DNA of 38,100 bases from Strigomonas culicis (Eukaryota > Euglenozoa > Kinetoplastea > Trypanosomatida > Trypanosomatidae): the NCBI GenBank assembly GCA_000482145.1, contig AUXH01000128.1:1-38100 (forward strand), read 5' to 3'. Within the stretch, counting starts at the first letter, position 1, and each line of letters starts with the position of its first letter. The translations under genes were made by a program, and so were the position numbers. Positions 17,101 through 25,444 of this stretch are shown here, one piece after another. The notes beneath the pieces were generated by a model. The model ran no database searches. It had not been told where the DNA came from and worked only from the letters and a program-made list of their open reading frames with translations.

Positions 17101-18448
17101 CAACTTCTCTGGCACCCCGCTGCCGTTTGAGCGCACCCGATTTACGCACGGCCCCGGCGGCCAGGGGGACTTGACGCTGTCGCCGCGCGACGGCAGCGTC
17201 ACCCACTCCGTGCCGAACAGCGACCCCATCGACGACGAGGAGGATCCCTGCAAGCTGTCCCGGAACGTCACCTTGGATTTTGGCGACGTACACGGGATGG
17301 ACGCGCTGCCGCTACACACGCACATGAACAGCTGCGATGCCGGCGGCTTCGCGACGGAGGGCGACGCCGGGGACGCGGGGTCGCCGAACCGGAGCCGTGC
17401 GAGCGTGAACAGCTTCGCGCTGTCCCGGCGAATGTCGACCGCGCGCAACAGCGTTATTCTCGACAGCAACGCGCTGCGCACCACCGCGAGTGCGGTGATC
17501 GTCCGGCAGAACTCCGGTGGGGTCGCGCAGCACACCGGGGTGACGCGGAACGCGTCGCGTCAGCAAGGCAACCGCCTCGTGTTTACGCTCGGGGACTGCA
17601 TTGGCAGCGGGACGGGAGGCCGTGCGGTGTTCCAGGGCCTCGATGAAAGCGGCCGCATTGTCGCCATCAAGCAAATCCCCATTGAGGGAAATGCGAAGGA
17701 GATCGACGACGCCCACCGTGAGATCGAAACACTCTCGCGCCTCAAGCACGAGAACATTGTCCGGTACATCGCCAGTACGGTGGACAAGGACTACTTGTAC
17801 ATCGTCATGGAGTATGTTTCCGGTGGCACTCTGAACGACCTCATCCAGACGTTCGGTCCTCTCCCCTTCGATGTGGTGCGGCGCTACTTCACTGGCATGC
17901 TTCGCGGCCTGCGCTACCTTCACAGTCAGAACATTATCCACCGCGACATCTCGCTCAATAACGTGCTTGTCTCGACGGAGGGCATCCCCCGCCTGCTCGA
18001 CTTTGGTGGTGCGGTTGGTACGGTGGCGCATCACAACAGCTTCCCCCAAGACTGGGTGGAGTCCATGGCTGACACGGACCCCGCGGTGCGCGCGCGGGCA
18101 GGTCAAGAGAGCGCGAAGGAGGAGCCCGTGCGCGGGACCATCTTTGGCACACCGCTGTACATGTCGCCACAGGCGTGTCAGGGCATCGTGGATGCGCGAA
18201 ACGACATTTGGAGCGTCGGTATTCTGCTGTGTCAATGCATCACCGGCCGACCGCCATGGCTGGAGGCCGACACAGCAGATCGTAGCTCCTTCCTTCAACG
18301 CCTGGCCGCCGGCGAGCTGCAGCCCATCATTCCGTATGAAATGGTGTCAACAAACCTGGCTCAGTTTATAGAAAAGTGTTTAAATCCGGTTCTGGAAAAA
18401 CGGCCCACTGCAGGAGAGTTACTCATGGAACCCTTCATTATCAAGTAA
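14117..18448 (+). CDS. Membrane-anchored STE11-like protein kinase with degenerate cyclase-like domain
   Basis: A 1443-residue protein. Residues 1-295 are disordered and Ser/Pro/Arg-rich. Two membrane helices (about 301-322 and 345-370) form a hairpin with a short loop. Residues about 646-833 resemble a class III nucleotide-cyclase fold: an opening strand GPLVTFLVCKMF, a helix leading to DGAVYDVDLDSVTILYN, and a closing ENYIFLYKV. A helical repeat (LLDFKKAMELLTVAKT) follows, as after many cyclases. A disordered linker leads to a kinase domain from about 1153 to the end: IGSGTGGRAV loop, VAIK Lys1185, HRDISLNN (1275-1282), DFG (1295-1297), GTPLYMSPQ and DIWSVG. The usual HRDxK Lys is Ser1279 and APE is SPQ. 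A 45-residue insert precedes the GTP. The frame opens at a GTG at 14108; ATG 14117 is used here. Confidence 0.85.
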   Translation: MSNAYPLALSLPNRTPETDAFRSGGRNSSSGLRAVKEGLDRGSAGLAPTKVLSLESPATSTPSPSSPDGGLEALVRQPHASHDGKEKDSSTPLRFSVPNVSPDRPGSSAVPRLVNVPAASKAGARIAAMLQEEHTPPTTKPQPAESVLDEFERLIGSQVVSSPSNNKNSTSPLQMPLDVDCLEEATTNPVPHGGASPTLSRPSGSRVGERPGANVSGSVRVSRMDRSSARRMAASRGRFEEAAFAQSISRTAFAAAEAQLHAPPRRASISIAPGYTLLDYVRDKKAPTATRGDIGKSLYVYLALLLLVPFCFIVLLLGLHCWACQLLMHDTNVEEYVGSLRRSFFSLMAGILLSFAVVIVGCGLAGIVCLRYCFGLRRYAEAFRFAALAAAHLKRLERVPDWELDRFAKLLAPVNLCWLHTHYTTYYLFYYAREAGVVAEFYRQYIPKYMLRRIMDALEDVSSSHSHARDDGVGSPLLTASGSSPQLGASPSPLPTNAMCLSTFTNRAAVAAANVRTSTGDALPALNLNARSDTAPTSAAAAQQDMEVSSPLKTYLSSSFARTRHLKVETSVPVLRKNPSFSCTVNLDVDGFASTTSRFAKRNATGISLEASISQFIATEVSTMRSDTTLGFADTVMYSRSDQEVGPLVTFLVCKMFLPSSFFRADGSVGKDTAKLIEELSSSFHEGVSAIAVRTDGAVYDVDLDSVTILYNVFTPVVISNVLDVVLEAELEIATYLFNLQESYAKKDIPFRWSTNMHQSRMIEFSIREPYSQVLLSSPEVDFATEVADLSQIVNCPTLSLQSLHFGADYLTTIPIDIISGGCENYIFLYKVKETLASPREETEIGQALADGLRQLFLLDFKKAMELLTVAKTKEMSANYLYQLCEVLEDRRSRDEALGLEMSDEYCRLKPEWRFPEQECETMDYTLYQFKEPEKPPVPNLGLRRIGRERSASTGSTAAPPSSSSCSPRFVEGDEDTQLHLRATQRRARSSTVLSNFSGTPLPFERTRFTHGPGGQGDLTLSPRDGSVTHSVPNSDPIDDEEDPCKLSRNVTLDFGDVHGMDALPLHTHMNSCDAGGFATEGDAGDAGSPNRSRASVNSFALSRRMSTARNSVILDSNALRTTASAVIVRQNSGGVAQHTGVTRNASRQQGNRLVFTLGDCIGSGTGGRAVFQGLDESGRIVAIKQIPIEGNAKEIDDAHREIETLSRLKHENIVRYIASTVDKDYLYIVMEYVSGGTLNDLIQTFGPLPFDVVRRYFTGMLRGLRYLHSQNIIHRDISLNNVLVSTEGIPRLLDFGGAVGTVAHHNSFPQDWVESMADTDPAVRARAGQESAKEEPVRGTIFGTPLYMSPQACQGIVDARNDIWSVGILLCQCITGRPPWLEADTADRSSFLQRLAAGELQPIIPYEMVSTNLAQFIEKCLNPVLEKRPTAGELLMEPFIIK

Positions 18449-18982
18449 ACAATAAGAACAACAAGAAGAGACGGAACTCCTGTTTTGTTTGAAGTTGCGC
18501 CTTTTACCTACTTTACCTTTTCCTTTGTTCTTTCCTTTTTCCATTTTCCGTTTTAGATTTCACTCTTCAGCTTCAAAAAGTGCATTTTACTGGACTGAAA
18601 GACAGACAAACAGAGCATTATTGTTGACGCTAGTACTGTTTTATATACATCCACACACGCAAAAGTTCTCTTTTAGTATAGTATTCATTACTATGTATTG
18701 CGATTGCTTCTCTTTTCGGGAGCTCGTTTTTATTCTGTTGTACAGTAAACGTTCGTATTGTTGTGATTTGATTCGTTTTGGTTTTCTGTATTGCACTTTA
18801 CGAGTATCTTGATTGCTCTGTTTTTTACTGCACTTGGTCACTGGACCACATGGCATTCTGTTTGCTTCGCTTCCCCCTTTTCTGACTTTATTCTATTCCT
18901 TTCTTTGTGAACTAAACCACTGTACAGGAATCAGCTAGCATACACCTATATTTTTTTCCAAGTTTTCCTCCACAGCTTCCTC
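18449..18982. other. Spacer upstream of riboflavin kinase
   Basis: No gene seen. It is T-rich throughout. The pyrimidine-rich end (about 18950-18973) is followed by AG 18962 and AG 18975, leaving 5' UTRs of about 20 or 7 bases before ATG 18983. Confidence 0.7.
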
Positions 18983-19525
18983 ATGAGCGGCAGCCCTTTT
19001 CTACGCCCTTTGAACGCTTGGTACCTTCGTGGTAAGGTCGTTCACGGCCACGGCCGCGGCGGCACGCAGCTCGGGTTTCCCACGGCTAATCTCGAACTCG
19101 ATGCGGCAACCATTCAGAGCCTCAAGAAGTACTCCAATTTGGTTCTCGTGGGTTGGGGCTGCGTGGAGGGCTTGCCCGACCGCAAAGGCGGCCCGTTCCC
19201 CTTCGCCATGTCGGTGGGTAAGAACCCGCACTTCAAGGATGTGGAGCTGACAGCTGAAGTCTACTTCATTCACAAGTTCGAGAGTGACTTCTACGGTGCG
19301 CAGGTGCGCATTCTGTGCCTGGGCGCCACGCGCGAGCAGGCCGCCTTCACCACACTGGAGGACCTAATCAAGACGATCGAGGGAGATGTCCGTGATGCAG
19401 AGCGCATTCTCGCCCTCGAGGAGTATGCCGCGTGCGCAAACGACAGTTTTGTGCAACCACTCACTGTCTTGACGGACGAGTTGAATGTGTCCCCGTATTA
19501 CAGGGAGCTGAGTGCGTCTCATTAA
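18983..19525 (+). CDS. RFK: Riboflavin kinase (flavokinase)
   Basis: This 180-residue protein should phosphorylate riboflavin with ATP to make FMN. It is a stand-alone kinase without an FMN adenylyltransferase domain, as in animals and unlike bacterial RibF. The opening strand LRGKVVHGHGRGGTQLG and GFPTAN (31-36, with the Mg/ATP-binding Thr34 and Asn36) are diagnostic. AEVYFIHKF...DFYG (91-105) holds Glu92, the likely catalytic base, followed by a strand and helices (LEDLIKTIEGD). Full length is slightly longer than human RFK (about 155) because of a C-terminal tail. No targeting signal is evident, so it is probably cytosolic. The 5' UTR appears very short. Confidence 0.93.
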   Translation: MSGSPFLRPLNAWYLRGKVVHGHGRGGTQLGFPTANLELDAATIQSLKKYSNLVLVGWGCVEGLPDRKGGPFPFAMSVGKNPHFKDVELTAEVYFIHKFESDFYGAQVRILCLGATREQAAFTTLEDLIKTIEGDVRDAERILALEEYAACANDSFVQPLTVLTDELNVSPYYRELSASH

Positions 19526-19891
19526 TGAAGTGTTTGTTCTCTCTCCTCTTCTTGGTAACGAGACGCGGTGCTCTACTTGACATTCTTGCTCTTTTTTTGT
19601 GTCGTTTCGGTTCCGGTGATGAAGCGACGGGAGAGTATCTAATGTTGACGATAGTGCCTTGGTCGTGCGGTTGAAGCACAAACTCTATTTTTTTTTAAAT
19701 ATATACTTAGCATTGTTTTTCATTCGCCAGCCTTCTCTCGACGTACCATTGCTGTGTGCGAATGAAAGGTGATGGTTTTTTGTTGTTGCATCTCTTTTTT
19801 CTTCCTTTTCAGAGCAATTTCTGAGTGAAGGAGAAGCAATATGGGATGGTGCACATGAAATCCCTGCGAATCGAAATATAAATATACATAC

Positions 19892-19918
19892 AAATATATA
19901 TATATATATATATATATA
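19892..19918. repeat. (TA)n microsatellite
   Basis: About 27 bases of alternating A and T in the spacer. Self-complementary, so it can extrude or fold. No other function seen. Confidence 0.9.
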
Positions 19919-20213
19919 CTCACGAGTTTTATATTACAAGTACAGTACAGGGTGATATTCTGTTAGTGCTTAGGCTCTGCGATCCTTATTTAATCGCCTC
20001 ACGGTTTGGGATAATAACGAAACCTATACATATTAGCTGAACGATTCCCTTGCTTCAATTGTTGTTACCAACTTGTTCTATTGTTTCACGTGAACACTAC
20101 ACACGCGAAATCCTAAGTGCCTCTCTTTTGCTGCATTCTACCCTTCTTCCTTAACACCCTCGTCTCCACCTCTTTCTCTCTTTTTTTTTTTTGCGTTAGC
20201 ATACATTCCCTGA

Positions 20214-20267
20214 ATGTTTTTGCCCTCCCTGCAACGTATAGGCATACGGTTCTGCACGACTCTGTGA
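20214..20267 (+). promoter_or_regulatory. Possible upstream ORF of the EF-hand protein gene
   Basis: ATG 20214 opens a 17-codon frame ending with TGA at 20265-20267, 52 bases before the main start. It would be in the mRNA if trans-splicing uses AG 20199, which follows the strongest pyrimidine tract. It could reduce translation of the main frame. Sequence inference only. Confidence 0.4.
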
Positions 20268-20319
20268 ATTTCCTCTTTAGTTGTGTCTGCTTTGTAATTA
20301 GTTCAAACGCAAGTTGAGA

Positions 20320-20985
20320 ATGTACCGGTCACTGCCAGAGTTTCAGCAATATGCGAAAACGGTGTTCCTGCTTTACAGCGATGCGAGCCCCTCCGTAGAC
20401 GAAGCAGTGCCCAATTTGAGGTTCATCACTAAAACAGGCACTCACTGCGCCTTTTTTGTTTTGTTCGGCTACGATATGCCCTTGTCACTGTCGGCTGTGG
20501 TATTTCCTCCTTTGCCAGGCACCTCGTTGGACGAGCGCGCGTCGCACAGGGGCTACTACGGAACGACAGAGGAGGCGAAGGAAGCGTGTGGCCTCGCGGA
20601 ATCCACCTTTTTGCGCTTTATGCTAACGTGTGCGCGTCAGGAGGAGGGTCTTGTGACGGTTGATACGCCCACGGGGGGAAGAGGGAACCCCGTGCCCGGC
20701 ACGTGGAGCGGGGGCGCATGGCAGCTGTTTGAGGCCCTGTCGCGAGGAAAGGGGTACGTGGGGCTGTCCGATCTTATCGAGGCGGCGGACCAGAACGAGT
20801 TTCTGCAACGTGCTACCGGCGCACCAGAGGCTGTCCCGGCCGCGACGCGCATTGTGGATCCGAAGGTGCAAAGGAGCAGCGATCTACAGCACCACCGACA
20901 GTTCTTAACGCATGCCTTTCTCTCCTTGGATGCAGACGGAGATGGCCGGCTCACCTTTTCTGATCTGGCCCCCCTACTGACGTGA
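20320..20985 (+). CDS. EF-hand protein (hypothetical)
   Basis: A 221-residue protein. The only recognisable element is one canonical EF-hand calcium loop at the extreme C-terminus, D204-D215 (DADGDGRLTFSD), preceded by the helix HRQFLTHAFLSL. The partner EF-hand is not clear; a degenerate one may lie at about 145-165 (ALSRGKGYVGLSDLIEAA). The first 80 residues contain beta-like segments (HCAFFVLFGYD) with no family I know. A Ca2+-responsive role is likely but unspecific. The open frame begins two codons upstream at a TTG; ATG 20320 is the real start. Confidence 0.75.
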   Translation: MYRSLPEFQQYAKTVFLLYSDASPSVDEAVPNLRFITKTGTHCAFFVLFGYDMPLSLSAVVFPPLPGTSLDERASHRGYYGTTEEAKEACGLAESTFLRFMLTCARQEEGLVTVDTPTGGRGNPVPGTWSGGAWQLFEALSRGKGYVGLSDLIEAADQNEFLQRATGAPEAVPAATRIVDPKVQRSSDLQHHRQFLTHAFLSLDADGDGRLTFSDLAPLLT

Positions 20986-21235
20986 GCCGCTGCTTTTCTG
21001 GTTCCATGGCGTGCTGGCGTCCATAGGTACCGAGTGCAACGAGACTGCTTTTGGATAGTTGAACGGGTTGCAGCGAATGCAGTACACCATAGATCGATAG
21101 ATAGATGCAACAGAACCCTTTTATCCTTGCTCTCTTTCTTTTTTTTATGGAATCATTCTGTCCCCCGTTCTCCGTTTCTTCTTCTTCCGTAATGCAGTTA
21201 TCTCCTTGTTGTTCTTCTTATTACTATTTTCAATT

Positions 21236-21268
<33 letters not shown>

Positions 21269-21319
21269 CTCTATTCTCTCTGTCACACACACTCCTTATG
21301 AACTTTTGATTAGATTGAG
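20986..21319. other. Short spacer with (TC)n tract
   Basis: No gene seen. A GATA-type repeat lies near 21091-21104, and a pyrimidine-rich stretch ends in (TC)n (21235-21263). AG 21313 is a candidate acceptor leaving 6 bases of 5' UTR. A four-codon minimal ORF (21298-21309) would be removed by that choice. Confidence 0.65.
21235..21263. repeat. (TC)n microsatellite
   Basis: About 28 bases of alternating T and C within the pyrimidine tract upstream of the gene at 21320. It likely contributes to trans-splice acceptor recognition. Confidence 0.9.
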
Positions 21320-22609
21320 ATGCCCTCAGTGACTGTCGCAGTAGATGAAGATGAATTGCAGGAATTCCCCGTGGAACCCTCGGCTCAGCAACTGAGATTA
21401 CAACAGCGAAAGAAAAGCGTGGCACGTGCATTGGATGAACAATTGTATCATGAAAGGCATCACACCGGCGTTGTTGGTGAACCCTTCATGACTCCCTTTC
21501 TGCTCTTCAATGTGCTGATGCGAGAGCTTCGCTGCCCCCTCGTTACCCCTGATGAGGTCAGCAGTGTGATTCAACGATATCAGAACGCCCGCGAATCATT
21601 TTTTTCCTCCACATCCTCTCGTCAGAGTACCGCAGAAAGGCAAAAACAATTATCACAACAAGCCTCCTACTACAGCCAGGGAGACAGTTCTGTGCACAAC
21701 TTCTCTTCTCAGCTGTCTGTGCTGATGCAAGCCTCGCAGCTCTACAGTCTCACTAGTGAGGAAACCGTGAGCAAACCAGACATCCATCTACCACAGTTCC
21801 ACCTGTTGGACGTTATGGAGAATCTGTGCGCTTCGCGCGGGCTTTGCTTAACCGAGCGGAAGATGGGAACAGAAGCAGGGAAGCGGCAGTCGTTCGTGTA
21901 TCCTAAGGACGTGGCACTGCGGCGCAAGGCCATTATCCTTGCGGACCGGGTGCGGCCGTTCTTCGCGCTCGTGCTGGCCTCTCCCCGTTACCTGTCGTTG
22001 CACACACTGCGGAAAGCGCGCGCAAAGTGGGTCAAGCAGTTTGCGGGCCCTGCAGCGGAGCTGGAGACCTTCATGGAGGTCCTTGTCTACTCGCCGGACG
22101 CTGTCCCATTTCGGATGACAGTCCGCGATAAGCCTCTTCCAGTTTCCATCGCGCAGATACTGGTGGCGCAGATTGAGCGGACTGACATGCCAGACGACGT
22201 GAATCACCATAAGGGCAGTCCCTCCGTCAACGCTGTCGGAGTCGAGCATGCGGGGGAGGAATCAACCACCATTCAACAAGTCGAAACGGGAGGGTGCCAA
22301 AAGAGGCGACGCGAGGTGCTCGGCGATGCCGACGATAGCGTAGACGAGTGGGACGGAGAGTGTAGCGAGGCAAAAGAGTGTGCTGTGCCGATAGTTACCG
22401 ACGCGGATCACTTCTACTACACGGATAGAGGACACCAATACATGAAGTTTGGCAAGTACCCCATCTTCAAGGAAACAGACCAAATTGAACGCGATCCGTT
22501 CTTACGAATTCCCAACTCTGTTGGCCTTGCGTCTAAATCCAAAACATCGTGGGTGGAGCGCCTTCGTACGATGACAAGAAGTTCTAAAAAGGCCAACCGT
22601 CTCTGCTAA
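21320..22609 (+). CDS. Hypothetical conserved-type protein, family not recognised
   Basis: A 429-residue protein with no motif I can name. The N-terminus is acidic and then Gln/Arg-rich with likely helices. Residues about 90-145 are Ser/Gln-rich and probably disordered. Residues about 155-285 look folded, with alternating helices (LHTLRKARAKWVKQF, AAELETFMEVLV). Residues about 300-360 are acidic and low in order. An aromatic segment (DHFYYTDRGHQYMKFGKYPIF, about 366-386) precedes a basic, Ser/Lys-rich end. There is no signal peptide or membrane segment. Codon bias is weaker than in the enzymes nearby, but length and a single long frame support a real gene. Confidence 0.75.
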   Translation: MPSVTVAVDEDELQEFPVEPSAQQLRLQQRKKSVARALDEQLYHERHHTGVVGEPFMTPFLLFNVLMRELRCPLVTPDEVSSVIQRYQNARESFFSSTSSRQSTAERQKQLSQQASYYSQGDSSVHNFSSQLSVLMQASQLYSLTSEETVSKPDIHLPQFHLLDVMENLCASRGLCLTERKMGTEAGKRQSFVYPKDVALRRKAIILADRVRPFFALVLASPRYLSLHTLRKARAKWVKQFAGPAAELETFMEVLVYSPDAVPFRMTVRDKPLPVSIAQILVAQIERTDMPDDVNHHKGSPSVNAVGVEHAGEESTTIQQVETGGCQKRRREVLGDADDSVDEWDGECSEAKECAVPIVTDADHFYYTDRGHQYMKFGKYPIFKETDQIERDPFLRIPNSVGLASKSKTSWVERLRTMTRSSKKANRLC

Positions 22610-22963
22610 AGCCCTATTGGAGATGATGTGGAACTTGTAAATGATGCACTTTGGTGGTGCCTTTATGCCGTTGATGCTTGTGGTGGTGGTTGGATTGAGC
22701 TTAAGTGTTTGTATCACAAATTGCTTTTATTGTTGTGCCCAACTATTTTTAAGGATTCATTTGGATTGACGATCTTCATGAGCGTGTCCCTACCTTGCCG
22801 CTGTAGGTGACGACGTGCAACGCAACAAGCGAATGGACGCAGCGATGATCAAACAACAGCGCGAAAAGATGTTCTCGTTTTTATTTCCCCTTCATACAGA
22901 ATATATATCCCACTTTCAAATATAGGTTACTAGTAATACTTCCATTCTTCGTTGTCTCGGACA
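22610..22963. other. Spacer upstream of inositol polyphosphate kinase
   Basis: No gene seen. A pyrimidine tract at about 22872-22892 is followed by AG 22899, giving a 64-base 5' UTR with no upstream ATG. This supports ATG 22964 as the start. Confidence 0.7.
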
Positions 22964-24205
22964 ATGACAGAGCAGTTTGATACGCAGGGCGGTCACCTGG
23001 ATACACTGTTTTATGGGAAGCCGACCAAGAATGGTGAGACCACTATTCAAAAGTCGACCACTGCGTGGGAGGTGTTTTGGTATATCGCGATGCACGTAGC
23101 GCACGTGATGTTCCCAGATACGGAGGCGCGCCATCGCTACGTGTCGGATACACCTTGCTTTTCTGCCTTGGAGGCGGACGACAGACAGCAGCTGCTCTCG
23201 TTTCTTCAAGCAGTGGCCGAGCTCCGGCAGTTCGCACCCACGCTTTTGCGCTTTAGACTTCCTCACGGCTTCGTCGCGCATGTTGTCGAGTTGCAATCTG
23301 CACTGACGTTCGCACGCCGCCCCAGCGGGGACCGTGGCGATATCCGGACAACGGTTGAAGAGACGGATGGATGGATGGATGTGGGGGAGTGCTGTGCGTC
23401 CCACATCCTGCCGGTGCTCTTTGCCCAACTGTACTTGGACATGCGCCGCGTGCAGGCCTTCGATGAGCGGTTCGAGCGGACCGACTGGGGCCTCTGCCTG
23501 ATGGACGTGACGGCCGGCATGAGGGAGCCGTGCGTGATGGACCTCAAGCTCGGCTGCTATCGCGTCTCGCACATGACGCGACAGGCGAAGGTCCACCGCG
23601 TGGAGAAGAAGGACAGCGGCAAGCTCGTGCGCCAGGTCGGCCTGCGCTTCACGTGGATGCGTCGCTTCGCCCATGTGGAGACCGTGAAGAACGGCGTCCC
23701 GCGACGGGTGAGCAAAAAAGAGACCGTCGATAAAAAATTCGGTTACCACATCCATACAGCGGCTCAACTGGCGGAGGTAATGAGAGCCTTTTTTTCCACC
23801 AATGACGAGGCATTGCTTCATGACATTGTCAGGCGAGGTTCCAGTGAAGAGGATGTGTCCCCTCGTGTCGGCGGCTCTACACACCACGTGGCTGGTGAGC
23901 AGTCATTACAAAGGGCTCGACGGCGAGCGGCCGGTGAACGTATTTCGAAGCTTATACATTTTTTTGAGAAGACGGGTGAAGGTCTGTTTCTCTTACAAGA
24001 TATGGCTTTCGTATCGTCTAATGTGCTCTTTGTCTACGACGCAGCGGAAGAGGACTTGAAATCACTACGAAACGCGTCCATAGTATATTTCATTGACTTT
24101 GCACATTCCTGTCCTCGTCATTTGAACTTTGAAGAAGAAAAGCTTGGCTTTGTGAAGGGGTTGAAGAATACGTACGCACTTCTCTTCAATGAACCCTTAG
24201 TGTGA
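22964..24205 (+). CDS. Inositol polyphosphate kinase (IPK family: IPMK/IP6K/IP3K)
   Basis: This 413-residue protein should phosphorylate inositol phosphates with ATP, feeding IP5/IP6 or pyrophosphate species. The signature PxxxDxKxG appears as PCVMDLKLG (189-197) with Asp193 and Lys195, followed by the basic stretch HMTRQAKVHRVEKKD. The family's SSLL-type motif is SSNVLFVYD (351-359). The metal-binding IDF is at 377-379 (YFIDFAHS) and the final glycine motif is GFVKGLKNTYALL. These residues suggest an active enzyme. Residues about 275-340 are a hydrophilic insertion. Whether it is a multikinase or an IP6 kinase cannot be read with confidence. The frame opens upstream at a TTG (22952); ATG 22964 is preferred. 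Confidence 0.9.
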   Translation: MTEQFDTQGGHLDTLFYGKPTKNGETTIQKSTTAWEVFWYIAMHVAHVMFPDTEARHRYVSDTPCFSALEADDRQQLLSFLQAVAELRQFAPTLLRFRLPHGFVAHVVELQSALTFARRPSGDRGDIRTTVEETDGWMDVGECCASHILPVLFAQLYLDMRRVQAFDERFERTDWGLCLMDVTAGMREPCVMDLKLGCYRVSHMTRQAKVHRVEKKDSGKLVRQVGLRFTWMRRFAHVETVKNGVPRRVSKKETVDKKFGYHIHTAAQLAEVMRAFFSTNDEALLHDIVRRGSSEEDVSPRVGGSTHHVAGEQSLQRARRRAAGERISKLIHFFEKTGEGLFLLQDMAFVSSNVLFVYDAAEEDLKSLRNASIVYFIDFAHSCPRHLNFEEEKLGFVKGLKNTYALLFNEPLV

Positions 24206-24700
24206 AGCTTGTTCTGTATTGTTCTTTCCACCTTCAATTGTTTGCTATTTTGCTTCCTTTAATCACATATAAAATGCACACTGTCCGCTCACTTGCTCTG
24301 TTAGTAGTATTATGATGGAGCGATTGGACAGCCCCTCTGGTGCACTTTACCCTCCACAAATATTTGTTTCTACCCCTGTGTGTACGGTGGTTTCGACGTG
24401 CTCTCCCATGATGGTTCGCCCATTTTAGCTTCATGCACCTACTAGCACCGGTGTGTTATCCTGTTTCGTTCCCTTTTTCTTTCTCTCCTTGCTCCGACAT
24501 CAGCTCTCAACAAGCTTGTAAGTGTATCAACCCTTGACGCCTACACGCACAACAGTGTAGTTACACGTTGTTGAGAATCGTCACATCATCACCGTCACTT
24601 CAGACTAACCTATACGAAGGGAATACAGAAGGACTAGTGTTTTGTATACCTAGTCTCAGTAGAAGTCGTACTCCAGTGCGTGCGAGCCAATACCAACGAG
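24206..24700. other. Spacer upstream of a disordered hypothetical gene
   Basis: No gene seen. A pyrimidine-rich run (24461-24490) followed by AG 24503 is a good splice acceptor. The next 198 bases contain no ATG until 24701, so the 5' UTR would be about 198 bases and the start is well defined. Confidence 0.7.
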
Positions 24701-25444
24701 ATGGGCTCTCATTCTTTACCGACCCCTGTCCGCATCCATCGCAGCGAGTGGGTGGATCACAAAGGGCTGCACGGCGCCGATGACGTCGATGAGGACGCCA
24801 TTAGCACCCGGGGCCACCTGACGGCGTCCGTGGGGGGCATCACGCCCACGCATCACCTCTCCTCCCACGCCCTGCCCTCCTTCACCCTGACACCGAGGGC
24901 AGCCTTGCTGCGCGGCCTAGTGGATGCAGACAGGTCAGGCCACGCGTCTCACGTGTCACCGCCCTGCCCGCTCTACCCGGAGGAGGAACACGCCCGACGA
25001 CTGACCGATCCAGAAGGCGCACACCGCGTGCCCGCCTTTGAGGAGGAGCTGTGGACGCGGAGCTCGCACACGCACCCCTGGCTCGCGCGAGGCGGTCGCG
25101 GTGCCGGCGACGGGGGACCGAACCCCTCCGTGTCGTTCGAGTGCCCGACGCCGCGTGGCGGCAGCCCTGACAGCGCGGTGCCTCTCTCCTCCCCCGTAGG
25201 GACGCGGCGGCCCCACGGGGTATGGAACTCACACTTGCGCCTTCCGTCACCGCCACGCTTGACGGACTCTCAGCTGTTGCGCATGTGCCGCCTGAGGTCG
25301 ATCGAGGACGACGAGCGAGAGATGGAAAGGCAGCACGCGCACGCGTTTGCAGCCCATGCCGTTGTTTATTGCCCCTTCGCTCACCCAGAGAGTGTTGAAT
25401 ATGATGGGGACACGTCAACGCTCCATTTGAATTCCATGGGGTGA
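24701..25444 (+). CDS. Hypothetical protein, mostly disordered
   Basis: A 247-residue protein, rich in His, Pro, Ser, Arg and Gly, with no known domain. Only the stretch near residues 184-222 (LTDSQLLRMCRLRSIEDDERE and onwards) looks helical. The N-terminus is Met-Gly-Ser but lacks the Ser/Thr at position 6 that would favour N-myristoylation. GC-rich third positions and a long 5' UTR without ATG support a real gene. The frame extends seven codons upstream to a GTG, which I do not use. Function unknown. Confidence 0.65.
   Translation: MGSHSLPTPVRIHRSEWVDHKGLHGADDVDEDAISTRGHLTASVGGITPTHHLSSHALPSFTLTPRAALLRGLVDADRSGHASHVSPPCPLYPEEEHARRLTDPEGAHRVPAFEEELWTRSSHTHPWLARGGRGAGDGGPNPSVSFECPTPRGGSPDSAVPLSSPVGTRRPHGVWNSHLRLPSPPRLTDSQLLRMCRLRSIEDDEREMERQHAHAFAAHAVVYCPFAHPESVEYDGDTSTLHLNSMG

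Larger units (their letters stand above)
19526..20319. other. Spacer with (TA)n tract and conditional upstream ORF
   Basis: No gene seen. Contents are a (TA)n run (about 19892-19918), a long pyrimidine tract (20122-20192) and AG 20199 as the likely splice acceptor of the next gene. A 17-codon upstream ORF (20214-20267) lies between that acceptor and the main start at 20320. A later AG (about 20241) would remove its ATG. Confidence 0.7.

Noticed and set aside
24701..24715. N-myristoylation signal in the hypothetical protein at 24701
   Set aside because: It begins Met-Gly-Ser, but the sixth position is Leu where Ser or Thr is expected.
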